From contig DHYP01000034.1 in NCBI GenBank assembly GCA_002414145.1, positions 66,437-72,202 of the forward strand: DNA of 5,766 bases, in the 5' to 3' direction. The stretch comes from Methylophilaceae bacterium UBA5127. Lineage in GTDB: Bacteria > Pseudomonadota > Gammaproteobacteria > Burkholderiales > Methylophilaceae. The position numbers and the translations under genes are program-made. Below, in pieces: positions 1 to 5,766 of the stretch. Each line of letters begins with the position of its first letter. Position 1 is the first letter of the stretch. The notes under the pieces are model-generated. The model searched no databases and was not told the DNA's origin. It saw only the letters and a program-made list of their open reading frames with translations.

Positions 1-130
1 CTTGCGCTTGTTCCGTACTTAGCAAATGTACGTCAGCATCTGCTACCTTTGCAACACCTCTGCTCACCGCCTTTGCCTGTGCTTCGGTATGTCCATAGCC
101 ACTATGATAAACCACTGCAATTTTAACCAT
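1..130 (-). CDS. Flavodoxin-fold NAD(P)H:quinone oxidoreductase-like protein, N-terminal part (cut by window edge)
   Basis: Only the first 43 codons are in the window, starting at the ATG at 130-128 and running off the left edge. The protein begins MVKIAVVYHSGYGHTEAQAK. A short hydrophobic beta strand (residues 3-8) leads into the loop HSGYGHT (9-15), which is the FMN-phosphate-binding loop expected of flavodoxin and WrbA-like proteins, followed by an amphipathic helix. The family uses FMN and commonly carries out two-electron reduction of quinones with NAD(P)H in the cytoplasm. A GGAG ribosome-binding site six bases upstream supports this start. The gene lies 22 bases downstream of the pirin gene on the same strand, so the two are probably co-transcribed. 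It could equally be a general flavodoxin/NADPH-dependent FMN reductase; the fragment is too short to separate WrbA proper from relatives. Confidence 0.8.
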   Translation of the reverse strand, partial: MVKIAVVYHSGYGHTEAQAKAVSRGVAKVADADVHLLSTEQAQ

Positions 131-136
131 TTATAT

Positions 137-140
137 CTCC
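137..140 (-). promoter_or_regulatory. Shine-Dalgarno site of the flavodoxin-like gene
   Basis: Read on the minus strand, GGAG sits six bases before the ATG at 130-128. It fixes the start of the truncated gene and lies inside the 22-base gap after the pirin stop codon, so the downstream gene has its own good translation signal even if it shares the pirin transcript. None of the other genes in the window has an equally clear site. Confidence 0.6.
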
Positions 141-152
141 TAAGTGATTGTA

Positions 153-863
153 TTAACTATCTAAATTTGGTAAATCAAATAATAAAATTTCGCTTTCTTC
201 CGTCGCCTTCAATTTAATTTCTGCTTCATCACGCAACATCGCGGCATCACCTGCCGATAAGATTTGGCCATTGAGCACTAATTGACCGCGCGCAACATGC
301 AGGTATGCACAACGTGCATCATTAAGCGTGTATGACAATGTTTTCTCAGGCTGTAATATTGACGCCCATAGCGTGACATCCTGATGAATTTTAAGTGAAT
401 CATCGTGTGCATCAGGCGATGCCACCAAACACCATTGATTCAGTTTTTTTCCTGCATCAATATGCTTATCCTCATAACTAGGTGGCAATCCATTCTGGTC
501 AGGCATTAGCCAAATCTGCAACAAATGCACTTCATTTTCGGTAGAAGCATTTACTTCGCTGTGACGTATACCTCTACCCGCTGTCATACGCTGCACATCA
601 CCCGCACCAATGACCGAACCATTGCCCATGCTATCTTGGTGCCTGAGTTCACCAGCCAGCATATAGGTAATAATTTCCATATCACGATGCGGATGCATAC
701 CAAAACCTGTGCCACCCGCCACCTTATCTTCGTTGATGACACGCAATACCGAATAAGCCATGTAGTCTGGATCATAAAATTCTGCAAAAGAAAAACTATG
801 ATAACTATCCAGCCAACCATGATTGGCATATCCACGATCTTGTGATTTTCTAATGTTTATCAT
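153..863 (-). CDS. Pirin family protein (YhhW-like bicupin, putative quercetin 2,3-dioxygenase)
   Basis: This 236-residue protein matches the usual pirin/YhhW length (about 230). The start NHGWLDSYHSFSFAEFYDP (residues 14-32) is the typical pirin N-terminus. The four metal ligands expected in the N-terminal cupin are all present: His57 and His59 in FGMHPHRDME, and His101 and Glu103 in GIRHSEVN. They fall at the positions I recall for E. coli YhhW. The C-terminal half (about 140-236) is the second, non-metal cupin, ending in the family-typical LLFDLP. YhhW and human pirin show quercetinase activity in vitro; the natural substrate in bacteria is generally unknown. The intact metal site sets it apart from E. 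coli YhaK, a pirin relative that lacks part of it, although the neighbouring regulator is YhaJ-like. The ATG at 863-861 is where family homology begins, but no clear Shine-Dalgarno precedes it. It is probably in operon with the flavodoxin-like gene. Confidence 0.93.
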   Translation of the reverse strand: MINIRKSQDRGYANHGWLDSYHSFSFAEFYDPDYMAYSVLRVINEDKVAGGTGFGMHPHRDMEIITYMLAGELRHQDSMGNGSVIGAGDVQRMTAGRGIRHSEVNASTENEVHLLQIWLMPDQNGLPPSYEDKHIDAGKKLNQWCLVASPDAHDDSLKIHQDVTLWASILQPEKTLSYTLNDARCAYLHVARGQLVLNGQILSAGDAAMLRDEAEIKLKATEESEILLFDLPNLDS

Positions 864-886
864 ATATAATAATTCAGTAATATTGA

Positions 887-923
887 AATAGATAACCTAT
901 GATATATATAGAATTCATCTATT
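887..923. promoter_or_regulatory. Candidate LysR-type operator: nested inverted repeats between pirin and lysR-type genes
   Basis: The 110-base gap between the divergent genes (864-973) is strongly AT-rich. At its centre a perfect 7-base inverted repeat, AATAGAT (887-893) and ATCTATT (917-923), encloses a second dyad, CTAT (897-900) and ATAG (908-911). The inner dyad, CTAT-N7-ATAG, contains T898-N11-A910 and so fits the LysR-family T-N11-A box. ATAG/CTAT tetramers therefore begin at 888, 897, 908 and 919, roughly one helical turn apart, which would suit a LysR tetramer bound along one DNA face. The repeats are seen directly; binding by the adjacent regulator is inferred from the family's habit of controlling divergent neighbours from the shared gap. 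AT-rich sequence produces such repeats by chance more easily, which limits confidence. Confidence 0.5.
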
Positions 924-951
924 GATACCAAATATTTTTGCAGAATACATT
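922..951 (+). promoter_or_regulatory. Candidate sigma-70 promoter of the LysR-type gene
   Basis: TTGATA (922-927) matches the -35 consensus at five of six bases, and TACATT (946-951) matches the -10 consensus at four of six, with an 18-base spacer. Transcription would begin near 958, leaving a very short leader before the ATG at 974 with a weak GAAG (965-968) ribosome site. The -35 hexamer overlaps the right arm of the candidate operator by two bases, so regulator binding would be expected to hinder polymerase, giving the autorepression common in this family. I see no comparably good promoter facing the pirin gene, which would fit a need for activation there. This is an assignment by eye only. 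Confidence 0.3.
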
Positions 952-973
952 CAATTAATTTGATGAAGATAAC

Positions 974-1888
974 ATGGCACTCAAACTTTCTATCGAAGCA
1001 CTAGAAGTCATTGATAGCATTGCACGTAAAGGTAGCTTTGCAGCAGCAGCGGAATCGCTCTACCGCGTACCTTCAGCATTGACTTACACAATCCGAAAAT
1101 TAGAAGAGGATCTGGGCGTAACATTATTTGACCGAAGTGGTCATCGTGCCACTCTAACAGAAGCTGGCGAAGAGTTACTCAAAGAAGGTCGCCACCTTTT
1201 AGAAGCAGCACAAACGATCGAGTGCCGTGTAAAACGCATTGCGACTGGCATTGAGACTGATGTCGGCGTCGCGATTAGCGACTTATTTAAAACCGAAGCA
1301 ATTTACGCCATCCTCACAGACTTTTATGCACAGGCTTTTGGCACACGCATCAAACTAACGCGAGAAGTGTTTGGCGGTAGCTGGGACGCGCTACAATCTG
1401 GACGCGCTGATATTTCGATTGGTGCTCCAGGAGAGGCACCACCTAGTGGTAGCTTTTCTACCAAACTACTCGGGCATCTTGAGTTTGTGTTTGCAGTGGC
1501 ACCACACCATCCACTCGCGTCATTTTCAGAACCGCTGGATGGTCAAGACATCATTCTATACCGTTCGATTGCAGCTGCGGACTCCTCTCGCAGCCTGCCT
1601 GCGAGAACCTCGGGTATTCTTACTGGACAAGACGTGTTAACAGTGCCTGACATGCAAAGCAAAGTGGAAGCACAAATATATGGTTTAGGTGTTGGCTATC
1701 TTCCTGCCAAGCTCGCACAGCGCTACGTCAATGCAAATCAATTAGTGATTAAACAAGTTGCAGAACCTAAAACCCTCGCACCCACGTTTTTAGCTTGGCG
1801 TAGCAGCCGTAAAGCGAGCATGGGCAAAGCACAGCAATGGCTGATTAAAAGATTTGAACAACTCACGCTAGATGAATTATTAATGTAA
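974..1888 (+). CDS. LysR-type transcriptional regulator, YhaJ-like
   Basis: At 304 residues this is a full-length LysR-type regulator. The N-terminal winged helix-turn-helix spans about residues 6-65, with the helix-turn-helix around GSFAAAAESLYRVPSALTYT (20-39) and the wing FDRSGHRATLTEAG (52-65). A linker helix follows to about 90, then a periplasmic-binding-protein-like effector domain (about 92-295), including GRADISIGAP, where the inducer pocket is built in this family. RVPSAL, YT, KLEE and FDRSGHR match my memory of E. coli YhaJ, a regulator linked to responses to nitroaromatic breakdown products and to virulence gene control. The ATG at 974 is preceded by a weak GAAG. The gene diverges from the pirin and flavodoxin-like genes and shares an operator-like gap with them, so those genes and itself are the likely targets. 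The natural effector cannot be read from sequence; an oxidised aromatic or quinone is a reasonable guess. No terminator is visible after the stop. Confidence 0.93.
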   Translation: MALKLSIEALEVIDSIARKGSFAAAAESLYRVPSALTYTIRKLEEDLGVTLFDRSGHRATLTEAGEELLKEGRHLLEAAQTIECRVKRIATGIETDVGVAISDLFKTEAIYAILTDFYAQAFGTRIKLTREVFGGSWDALQSGRADISIGAPGEAPPSGSFSTKLLGHLEFVFAVAPHHPLASFSEPLDGQDIILYRSIAAADSSRSLPARTSGILTGQDVLTVPDMQSKVEAQIYGLGVGYLPAKLAQRYVNANQLVIKQVAEPKTLAPTFLAWRSSRKASMGKAQQWLIKRFEQLTLDELLM

Positions 1889-1935
1889 TGTAAGAATGGT
1901 GTCATTATCGTCAATATCAAGGTTAGCGATTACAC

Positions 1936-2829
1936 ATGGCACATCTGATTACGCAACAAATCACCAATGCAATCAAGCAAGTTATTTTAGGCAAAGACCA
2001 CCAAGTCCGTCTCGCATTAGCTTGCCTGCTGGCTCGTGGGCATCTCCTTATCGAAGACTTACCAGGCATGGGAAAAACCACGCTGGCACATACGGTAGCA
2101 CAGGTATTAGGCCTACAGTTTAACCGAATACAATTTACCAGTGATTTGCTTCCAGCAGATGTGCTGGGTGTTTCTGTATACGATCGCAATAGTGCCAGCT
2201 TTAAATTTCATCATGGCTCGATTTTTACCAATGTACTACTCGCCGATGAAATCATTCGTGCTCGGCCTAAAACGCAAAGCGCACTGCTTGAAGCGATGGA
2301 AGAGTACCAAGTGTCGATCGATGGCGATACTTATCCGTTGCCCGACCCATTTTTTGTGATTGCCACACAAAATCCAAAACATCACATTGGTACATACGCA
2401 CTACCAGAGTCACAGTTAGACCGTTTTTTAATGCGTATCAGCTTGGGTTATCCAGATACCGCCTCCGAACGTGTTCTACTTAAAAACCAAGCGGGACGCG
2501 CTATTGCAGAGCAGCTTACAGCGATTTGCGATGCGGGCACCTTATTGCAATTGCAAAAAGACGTACAGCACATTCATGTATCAGAAGCTATCTTGGATTA
2601 TTTGCAAGCGCTCATCAATTATAGTCGCTCACAATTTGACACGGGGCTATCCCCGCGTGCTGGCCTAGGCTTAAAGCAATGTGCACAAGCATGGGCGATG
2701 TGTGAAGGGCGCGATTTTGTTATTCCTGAAGATATTCAAGCAGTACTACCAAGTATCGTCACGCATCGTATGCAAACCGATCGCAGTGTCAATATTGCAA
2801 AACAAATGCTGGAACATGTAGCGATTTAA
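1936..2829 (+). CDS. MoxR-type AAA+ ATPase of the transglutaminase cluster
   Basis: This 297-residue cytoplasmic ATPase has the full MoxR layout. Walker A is EDLPGMGKTT (40-49, Lys47), Walker B is VLLADE (100-105, Asp104-Glu105), sensor 1 lies in ATQN (143-146), the arginine-bearing LPESQLDRFL is 156-165, and sensor 2 is SPRAG with Arg241. MoxR proteins are thought to act as chaperone-like ATPases that mature or regulate partners, often with DUF58 or von Willebrand proteins encoded beside them. Two conserved family positions differ: Walker B is followed by EIIRA, where MoxR proteins normally have EINRA (Ile107), and the upstream loop reads HHGSIF, where GPIF is usual (Ser95). ATP-binding residues are otherwise intact. 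A stop at 1924-1926 and no start codon in between make the ATG at 1936 the earliest start; the nearest purine-rich stretch, AAGG (1919-1922), is rather far away. It leads the operon. A weak promoter-like pair (TTGAAC 1854-1859, TATTAA 1878-1883) sits in the end of the upstream gene. Confidence 0.92.
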   Translation: MAHLITQQITNAIKQVILGKDHQVRLALACLLARGHLLIEDLPGMGKTTLAHTVAQVLGLQFNRIQFTSDLLPADVLGVSVYDRNSASFKFHHGSIFTNVLLADEIIRARPKTQSALLEAMEEYQVSIDGDTYPLPDPFFVIATQNPKHHIGTYALPESQLDRFLMRISLGYPDTASERVLLKNQAGRAIAEQLTAICDAGTLLQLQKDVQHIHVSEAILDYLQALINYSRSQFDTGLSPRAGLGLKQCAQAWAMCEGRDFVIPEDIQAVLPSIVTHRMQTDRSVNIAKQMLEHVAI

Positions 2830-2832
2830 CAC

Positions 2833-3777
2833 ATGCTTTTTAATAAAAGTGTCCATCAGTGGCGGCAATGGTTTCGAGTGAGTCAAACCATTCACAGCGT
2901 GGCAGTCTTGAACGCCCGCCAAATATACATTGTCCCAACACGTTGGGGACTGCTGTACGGCATCATGCTGTTCGCTTTATTGGTAGGCGCAATCAATTAT
3001 GCGTTAAGCCTTGCTTATTTCGTGACATTTTTATTAGCCTCATTAGCCAATGTAGCCATATTACATACATGGCGTAATTTAGCTTATCTACAAGTTGCTG
3101 TTTTAAATACTCAACCCGTTTTTGCGGGCGATATTGCTGAAGTAAGCCTACAACTCACCGAAACCAAAAACCGTACGCGCTATGCCATTGCGGCGCAACT
3201 TATTGATAACCCCGCCAGCACGCAAGAAATCCAAGCGAATAGCAGTGCATTAGTAACAATTCCTTTAACAACACATCAGCGTGGCTACCTGACGCTGCCA
3301 CGCATAAAACTTTCTACTGAATTCCCGTTAAGCCTATTTCATGCATGGGCTGTCGTCAGCCACACCATGTCGATACTGGTCTATCCCAAACCCAGCACAC
3401 AAAACTTGCCAATGCCTAGCGTGCTAGACGTGCATGCAAAAGGCAACCGTCTAGCGCAAACAGGTAATGAAGATTTTATTGGTCATAAAAACTACCAAAT
3501 AGGTGACTTGCCAAGCCAAATAGATTGGAAAGCCTCCAGTCGAGGCATCGGCATGTTTACCAAGCACTACAGTGGTGAGGCAGCGAGTACAATACATTTA
3601 GACTGGTCTAGTACTACTGGCGACAAAGAAACTCGCATCTCGCAACTCACACGCTGGGTGATGGATGCCCATTCAGCACAACTCAACTATGGCTTAACAC
3701 TTCACAATGCTCAGTTGCAACCCAACCATACTGAAGCGCATTACCATGCCTGCTTAAAAGCATTAGCGACGCTATGA
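2833..3777 (+). CDS. DUF58 domain membrane protein
   Basis: A 314-residue protein with two adjacent membrane segments near the N-terminus (about residues 39-55 and 57-77), preceded by IYIVPTRWG (31-39), typical of proteobacterial DUF58 proteins beside TgpA. A beta-rich soluble part follows, then the DUF58 signature around residues 214-237: DF-x-G, NY-x-x-GD (Asp225) and IDWKASSR (230-237). After the signature, TKHYSG and the hydrophobic strand TIHLDW resemble the start of the von Willebrand-like fold seen in these proteins. His218-Lys219 stands where the family more often has Leu-Arg. DUF58 proteins are usual partners of MoxR ATPases; the molecular role is poorly defined. Only three bases separate it from the ATPase stop, with no Shine-Dalgarno, and its own stop overlaps the next start (ATGA, 3774-3777), so translation is probably coupled both ways. 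Confidence 0.9.
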   Translation: MLFNKSVHQWRQWFRVSQTIHSVAVLNARQIYIVPTRWGLLYGIMLFALLVGAINYALSLAYFVTFLLASLANVAILHTWRNLAYLQVAVLNTQPVFAGDIAEVSLQLTETKNRTRYAIAAQLIDNPASTQEIQANSSALVTIPLTTHQRGYLTLPRIKLSTEFPLSLFHAWAVVSHTMSILVYPKPSTQNLPMPSVLDVHAKGNRLAQTGNEDFIGHKNYQIGDLPSQIDWKASSRGIGMFTKHYSGEAASTIHLDWSSTTGDKETRISQLTRWVMDAHSAQLNYGLTLHNAQLQPNHTEAHYHACLKALATL

Positions 3778-5723
3778 AATATAAACAACTCTCAATACAG
3801 CATCTGCAATGGCTACTATTCAGTCTAGCAATAGTGCTCGCCACACACAGTAACAACCTACCGATTTGGGTGACGGTCGCATGCGCAGGCTTAGGCACAT
3901 GGCGCTATTACATGAGCAAAAAACGCTGGGCAATGCCCAATATATGGCTGCTTGTGCCTATCACTATTGTCATGTGTTTAGGTGTCGCGCTCAGTTTTAA
4001 TGGCAATTTTGGCCGCGATGCCAGCCTGTGTTTATTAATGCTGATGTGCGCCATGAAGCTGCTAGAAACCAAAACCTTACGCGACTATATGCTAGTCATT
4101 GTATTAGCTTACTTCTTAGTGGGTAGTTTATTTCTGTTCAATCAAAACATCGCCACATTCATGCTTAGCTTACTACCGCTTATGGCGCTGACTGCTACGC
4201 TTATTCAAATTAGTCTCAACCAACCCTATCATGCGCTATTTGTTTTCAAGCTGGCAGGCAAAATGCTATTACAAGCATTGCCATTAATGCTGATTCTATT
4301 TGTACTATTCCCACGCATCCCAGGGCCTTTATGGGGGATCCCAAGAGATGCCAATAGCGGCATGACAGGTTTAGGAGATAGCCTGGAGTTAGGTAACATC
4401 AGCAACCTCACTAAAAATAGCAGCGTTGCATTTCGTGTACAATTTAAAGGGAATATTCCTCCCGCCAATCAACTGTACTGGCGCGGCCCTGTACTATGGC
4501 TTCAGAACAAAAACCTTTGGCTGATGAATAGCAGTGCGGCATTAAAGCAAGAAGTGCTCAAAGTACAAGGAGATGCCACAGATTACACCATTACCCTAGA
4601 GCCACATAACCGTTTATGGCTGCTACTACTCGACATGCCCAACCGCGTGCCTAGCGAAGCCAAACTTAGTCACGATTACTCAGCTGTTGCCAACCAGCCA
4701 GTACGCTCACGCATACGTTACAGTGCGACCTCGTATCACCAATACCAGCTAAGCCCAACACTGAATGCGCTAGAACGTAAGATGGCATTACAAATCAGAG
4801 CAGACGAAAACCCAAAAACTATCGCGTTAGCAAAATCATGGTCACATTTAAAACAAGAGCAGATTATTCAACAGGCACTCAATCTTTTTCATCAGAATAA
4901 TTTCATATACACACTCAGGCCACCGATACTTCAGGAGCATGTAATAGATCAATTTCTGTTCACTACTCAAAAGGGATTTTGTGAGCACTATGCCAGCAGT
5001 TTTGTCTATCTAATGCGCGCCGCAGGCGTGCCCGCACGTATCGTTACGGGTTATCAAGGCGGAGAGCTTAACCCCAATGGTCGCTACTTGATAGTGCGCC
5101 AATCTGACGCGCACGCTTGGGCCGAAGTATGGCTAGCTGATAAAGGCTGGGTACGCATTGACCCAACCGCAGCGGTCTCACCCGAACGTATCGAACAAGG
5201 CATCAGTGATGCTATTTCAGAAACTGATGAACTACCGCTGGTGGTACGTCGAGAGTATCCTTGGATTAAAAAAGCTTATCTGGGTTGGGACAGCTTAAAT
5301 AATGGCTGGAACCAATGGATACTTGGCTACGACAATCAAAAACAATTAGATTTTCTGAAAAAACTCAGCGGGAAAGACCTGAACATGGGCGACATCATTA
5401 TTTGGATGATTGCTGCAACCCTATTTGTGATCTTAATTACCGCAGGCATAGTACTTAGAAAAAGTACGCGCAAACTTAATCCTACCCAACAGTTATATCA
5501 GCGATATTTAAAACAACTCAATACTATCGGCCTGCAACCCCACACTGGCGAAGGCGCACTGGACTTTGCCAAGCGTGTTGCCCAGGCGCTACCAGCACAA
5601 GAAACGCTAATCATGCAAATTGCCACGCATTACAATGCTATGCTATATAGCAAACAACCAACGGCAAACGCAATAGAAACGCTTAAAACACTCATTCTAG
5701 AATTTAATATTAAAAAACCATGA
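3774..5723 (+). CDS. tgpA: TgpA-like inner-membrane transglutaminase (DUF3488, transglutaminase core, DUF4129-like tail)
   Basis: A 649-residue protein, close to the length I recall for Pseudomonas aeruginosa TgpA (about 670). Residues 1-178 are mostly hydrophobic, with membrane segments near 8-24, 30-46, 56-74, 83-97, 105-122, 128-147 and 165-178. The family motifs KLLETKTLRD (95-104) and FPRIPGPLWG (179-188) are present. A soluble region, expected in the periplasm, runs from about 190 to 539. Its transglutaminase core holds a complete catalytic triad: Cys403 in GFCEHYASSF, His447 in SDAHAWAEVW and Asp463 in RIDPTAA. These lie one residue from the triad I remember for TgpA (404, 448, 464). 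A last membrane segment (about 541-561) leads to a cytoplasmic DUF4129-like tail (about 575-645). TgpA is essential in P. aeruginosa and thought to act in envelope maintenance; its substrate is unsettled. The start overlaps the DUF58 stop by four bases and the gene ends in the same kind of overlap. Confidence 0.92.
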   Translation: MKYKQLSIQHLQWLLFSLAIVLATHSNNLPIWVTVACAGLGTWRYYMSKKRWAMPNIWLLVPITIVMCLGVALSFNGNFGRDASLCLLMLMCAMKLLETKTLRDYMLVIVLAYFLVGSLFLFNQNIATFMLSLLPLMALTATLIQISLNQPYHALFVFKLAGKMLLQALPLMLILFVLFPRIPGPLWGIPRDANSGMTGLGDSLELGNISNLTKNSSVAFRVQFKGNIPPANQLYWRGPVLWLQNKNLWLMNSSAALKQEVLKVQGDATDYTITLEPHNRLWLLLLDMPNRVPSEAKLSHDYSAVANQPVRSRIRYSATSYHQYQLSPTLNALERKMALQIRADENPKTIALAKSWSHLKQEQIIQQALNLFHQNNFIYTLRPPILQEHVIDQFLFTTQKGFCEHYASSFVYLMRAAGVPARIVTGYQGGELNPNGRYLIVRQSDAHAWAEVWLADKGWVRIDPTAAVSPERIEQGISDAISETDELPLVVRREYPWIKKAYLGWDSLNNGWNQWILGYDNQKQLDFLKKLSGKDLNMGDIIIWMIAATLFVILITAGIVLRKSTRKLNPTQQLYQRYLKQLNTIGLQPHTGEGALDFAKRVAQALPAQETLIMQIATHYNAMLYSKQPTANAIETLKTLILEFNIKKP

Positions 5724-5766
5724 CAGAACACCAACAGTACATGCAAATCGCACTTGATTTAGCAAA
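5720..5766 (+). CDS. tadA: Probable tRNA adenosine(34) deaminase TadA, N-terminal fragment (cut by window edge)
   Basis: The ATG at 5720-5722 overlaps the transglutaminase stop as ATGA and opens a frame that stays open to the window end: MTEHQQYMQIALDLAK, the last residue being incomplete. The pattern of a short polar start, an aromatic-Met pair, then (A)L-x-LA-K is how TadA and related zinc deaminases begin, ahead of an expected GEVPVGA segment and a zinc-binding HAE motif beyond the edge. TadA converts adenosine to inosine at the wobble position of tRNA-Arg(ACG). No Shine-Dalgarno is visible (AAAAAACC precedes the ATG), so expression probably depends on translation through the upstream gene. 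With only 15 codons, other members of the cytidine/deoxycytidylate deaminase superfamily cannot be excluded. Confidence 0.6.
   Translation, partial: MTEHQQYMQIALDLA

Noticed and set aside
26..217. Open frame of 63 codons on the plus strand at the left edge
   Set aside because: It lies opposite the flavodoxin-like gene start and the pirin 3' end, has no family-like sequence or ribosome site, and spans their intergenic gap in the wrong direction.
525..845. 106-codon plus-strand frame inside the pirin gene
   Set aside because: It is antisense to a gene with a complete metal site and family motifs; the translation is low-complexity in Ile, Thr and His and resembles nothing known.
901..910. Alternating TA run (GATATATATA) as a possible promoter -10 or recombination site
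   Set aside because: It sits at the middle of the operator-like dyad and no -35 element stands at a suitable distance in either direction; the AT-rich background explains it.
1928..1952. Direct repeat GATTAC (1928-1933 and 1947-1952) around the MoxR start codon
   Set aside because: Six bases with one copy in coding sequence is easily chance; no dyad or known operator pattern accompanies it.
1923..2189. 88-codon minus-strand frame opposite the MoxR start
   Set aside because: It is antisense to the Walker A region of a clearly real ATPase and has no recognisable domain or start signal.
4229..4468. 79-codon minus-strand frame inside the transglutaminase gene
   Set aside because: It overlaps the conserved FPRIPGPLWG region on the opposite strand and has no independent support.

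Overview
The window is ordinary bacterial chromosome, densely packed with genes and AT-leaning. It most resembles a betaproteobacterium, possibly of the Methylophilaceae type. That placement is inferred from protein character and from the gene order MoxR, DUF58, TgpA-like transglutaminase, TadA-like deaminase; no rRNA or other taxonomic marker is present. No RNA genes, insertion sequences, CRISPR arrays or phage genes are visible, and every full-length gene appears intact.

Left block (1-1888): a divergent regulatory unit. On the minus strand a pirin-family bicupin (153-863) is followed after 22 bases by the start of a flavodoxin-fold, quinone-reductase-like protein (1-130, running off the left edge). 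Diverging from them on the plus strand is a LysR-type regulator resembling E. coli YhaJ (974-1888). The 110-base AT-rich gap between pirin and the regulator carries a nested inverted repeat (887-923) that looks like a LysR operator, next to a plausible promoter for the regulator. The simplest reading is that the regulator controls itself and the pirin/reductase pair in response to a small, probably aromatic or quinone-like, signal.

Right block (1936-5766): a tight plus-strand operon. It encodes a MoxR-type AAA+ ATPase, a DUF58 membrane protein, a large TgpA-like membrane transglutaminase with a complete Cys-His-Asp triad, and the first 15 codons of a probable tRNA adenosine deaminase (TadA). 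Junctions are 3 bases, then a 4-base ATGA overlap, then another 4-base ATGA overlap, so translation is probably coupled. The first three genes form a known conserved cluster. The family expectation is that the ATPase and DUF58 protein assist or regulate an inner-membrane protein whose transglutaminase domain faces the periplasm; the true substrate is not evident from the sequence.

I found no convincing evidence of an undescribed system. The points most worth a second look are the operator architecture, the YhaJ-like/pirin/reductase circuit, unusual substitutions beside Walker B in the MoxR ATPase, and the coupling of tadA to an envelope operon.
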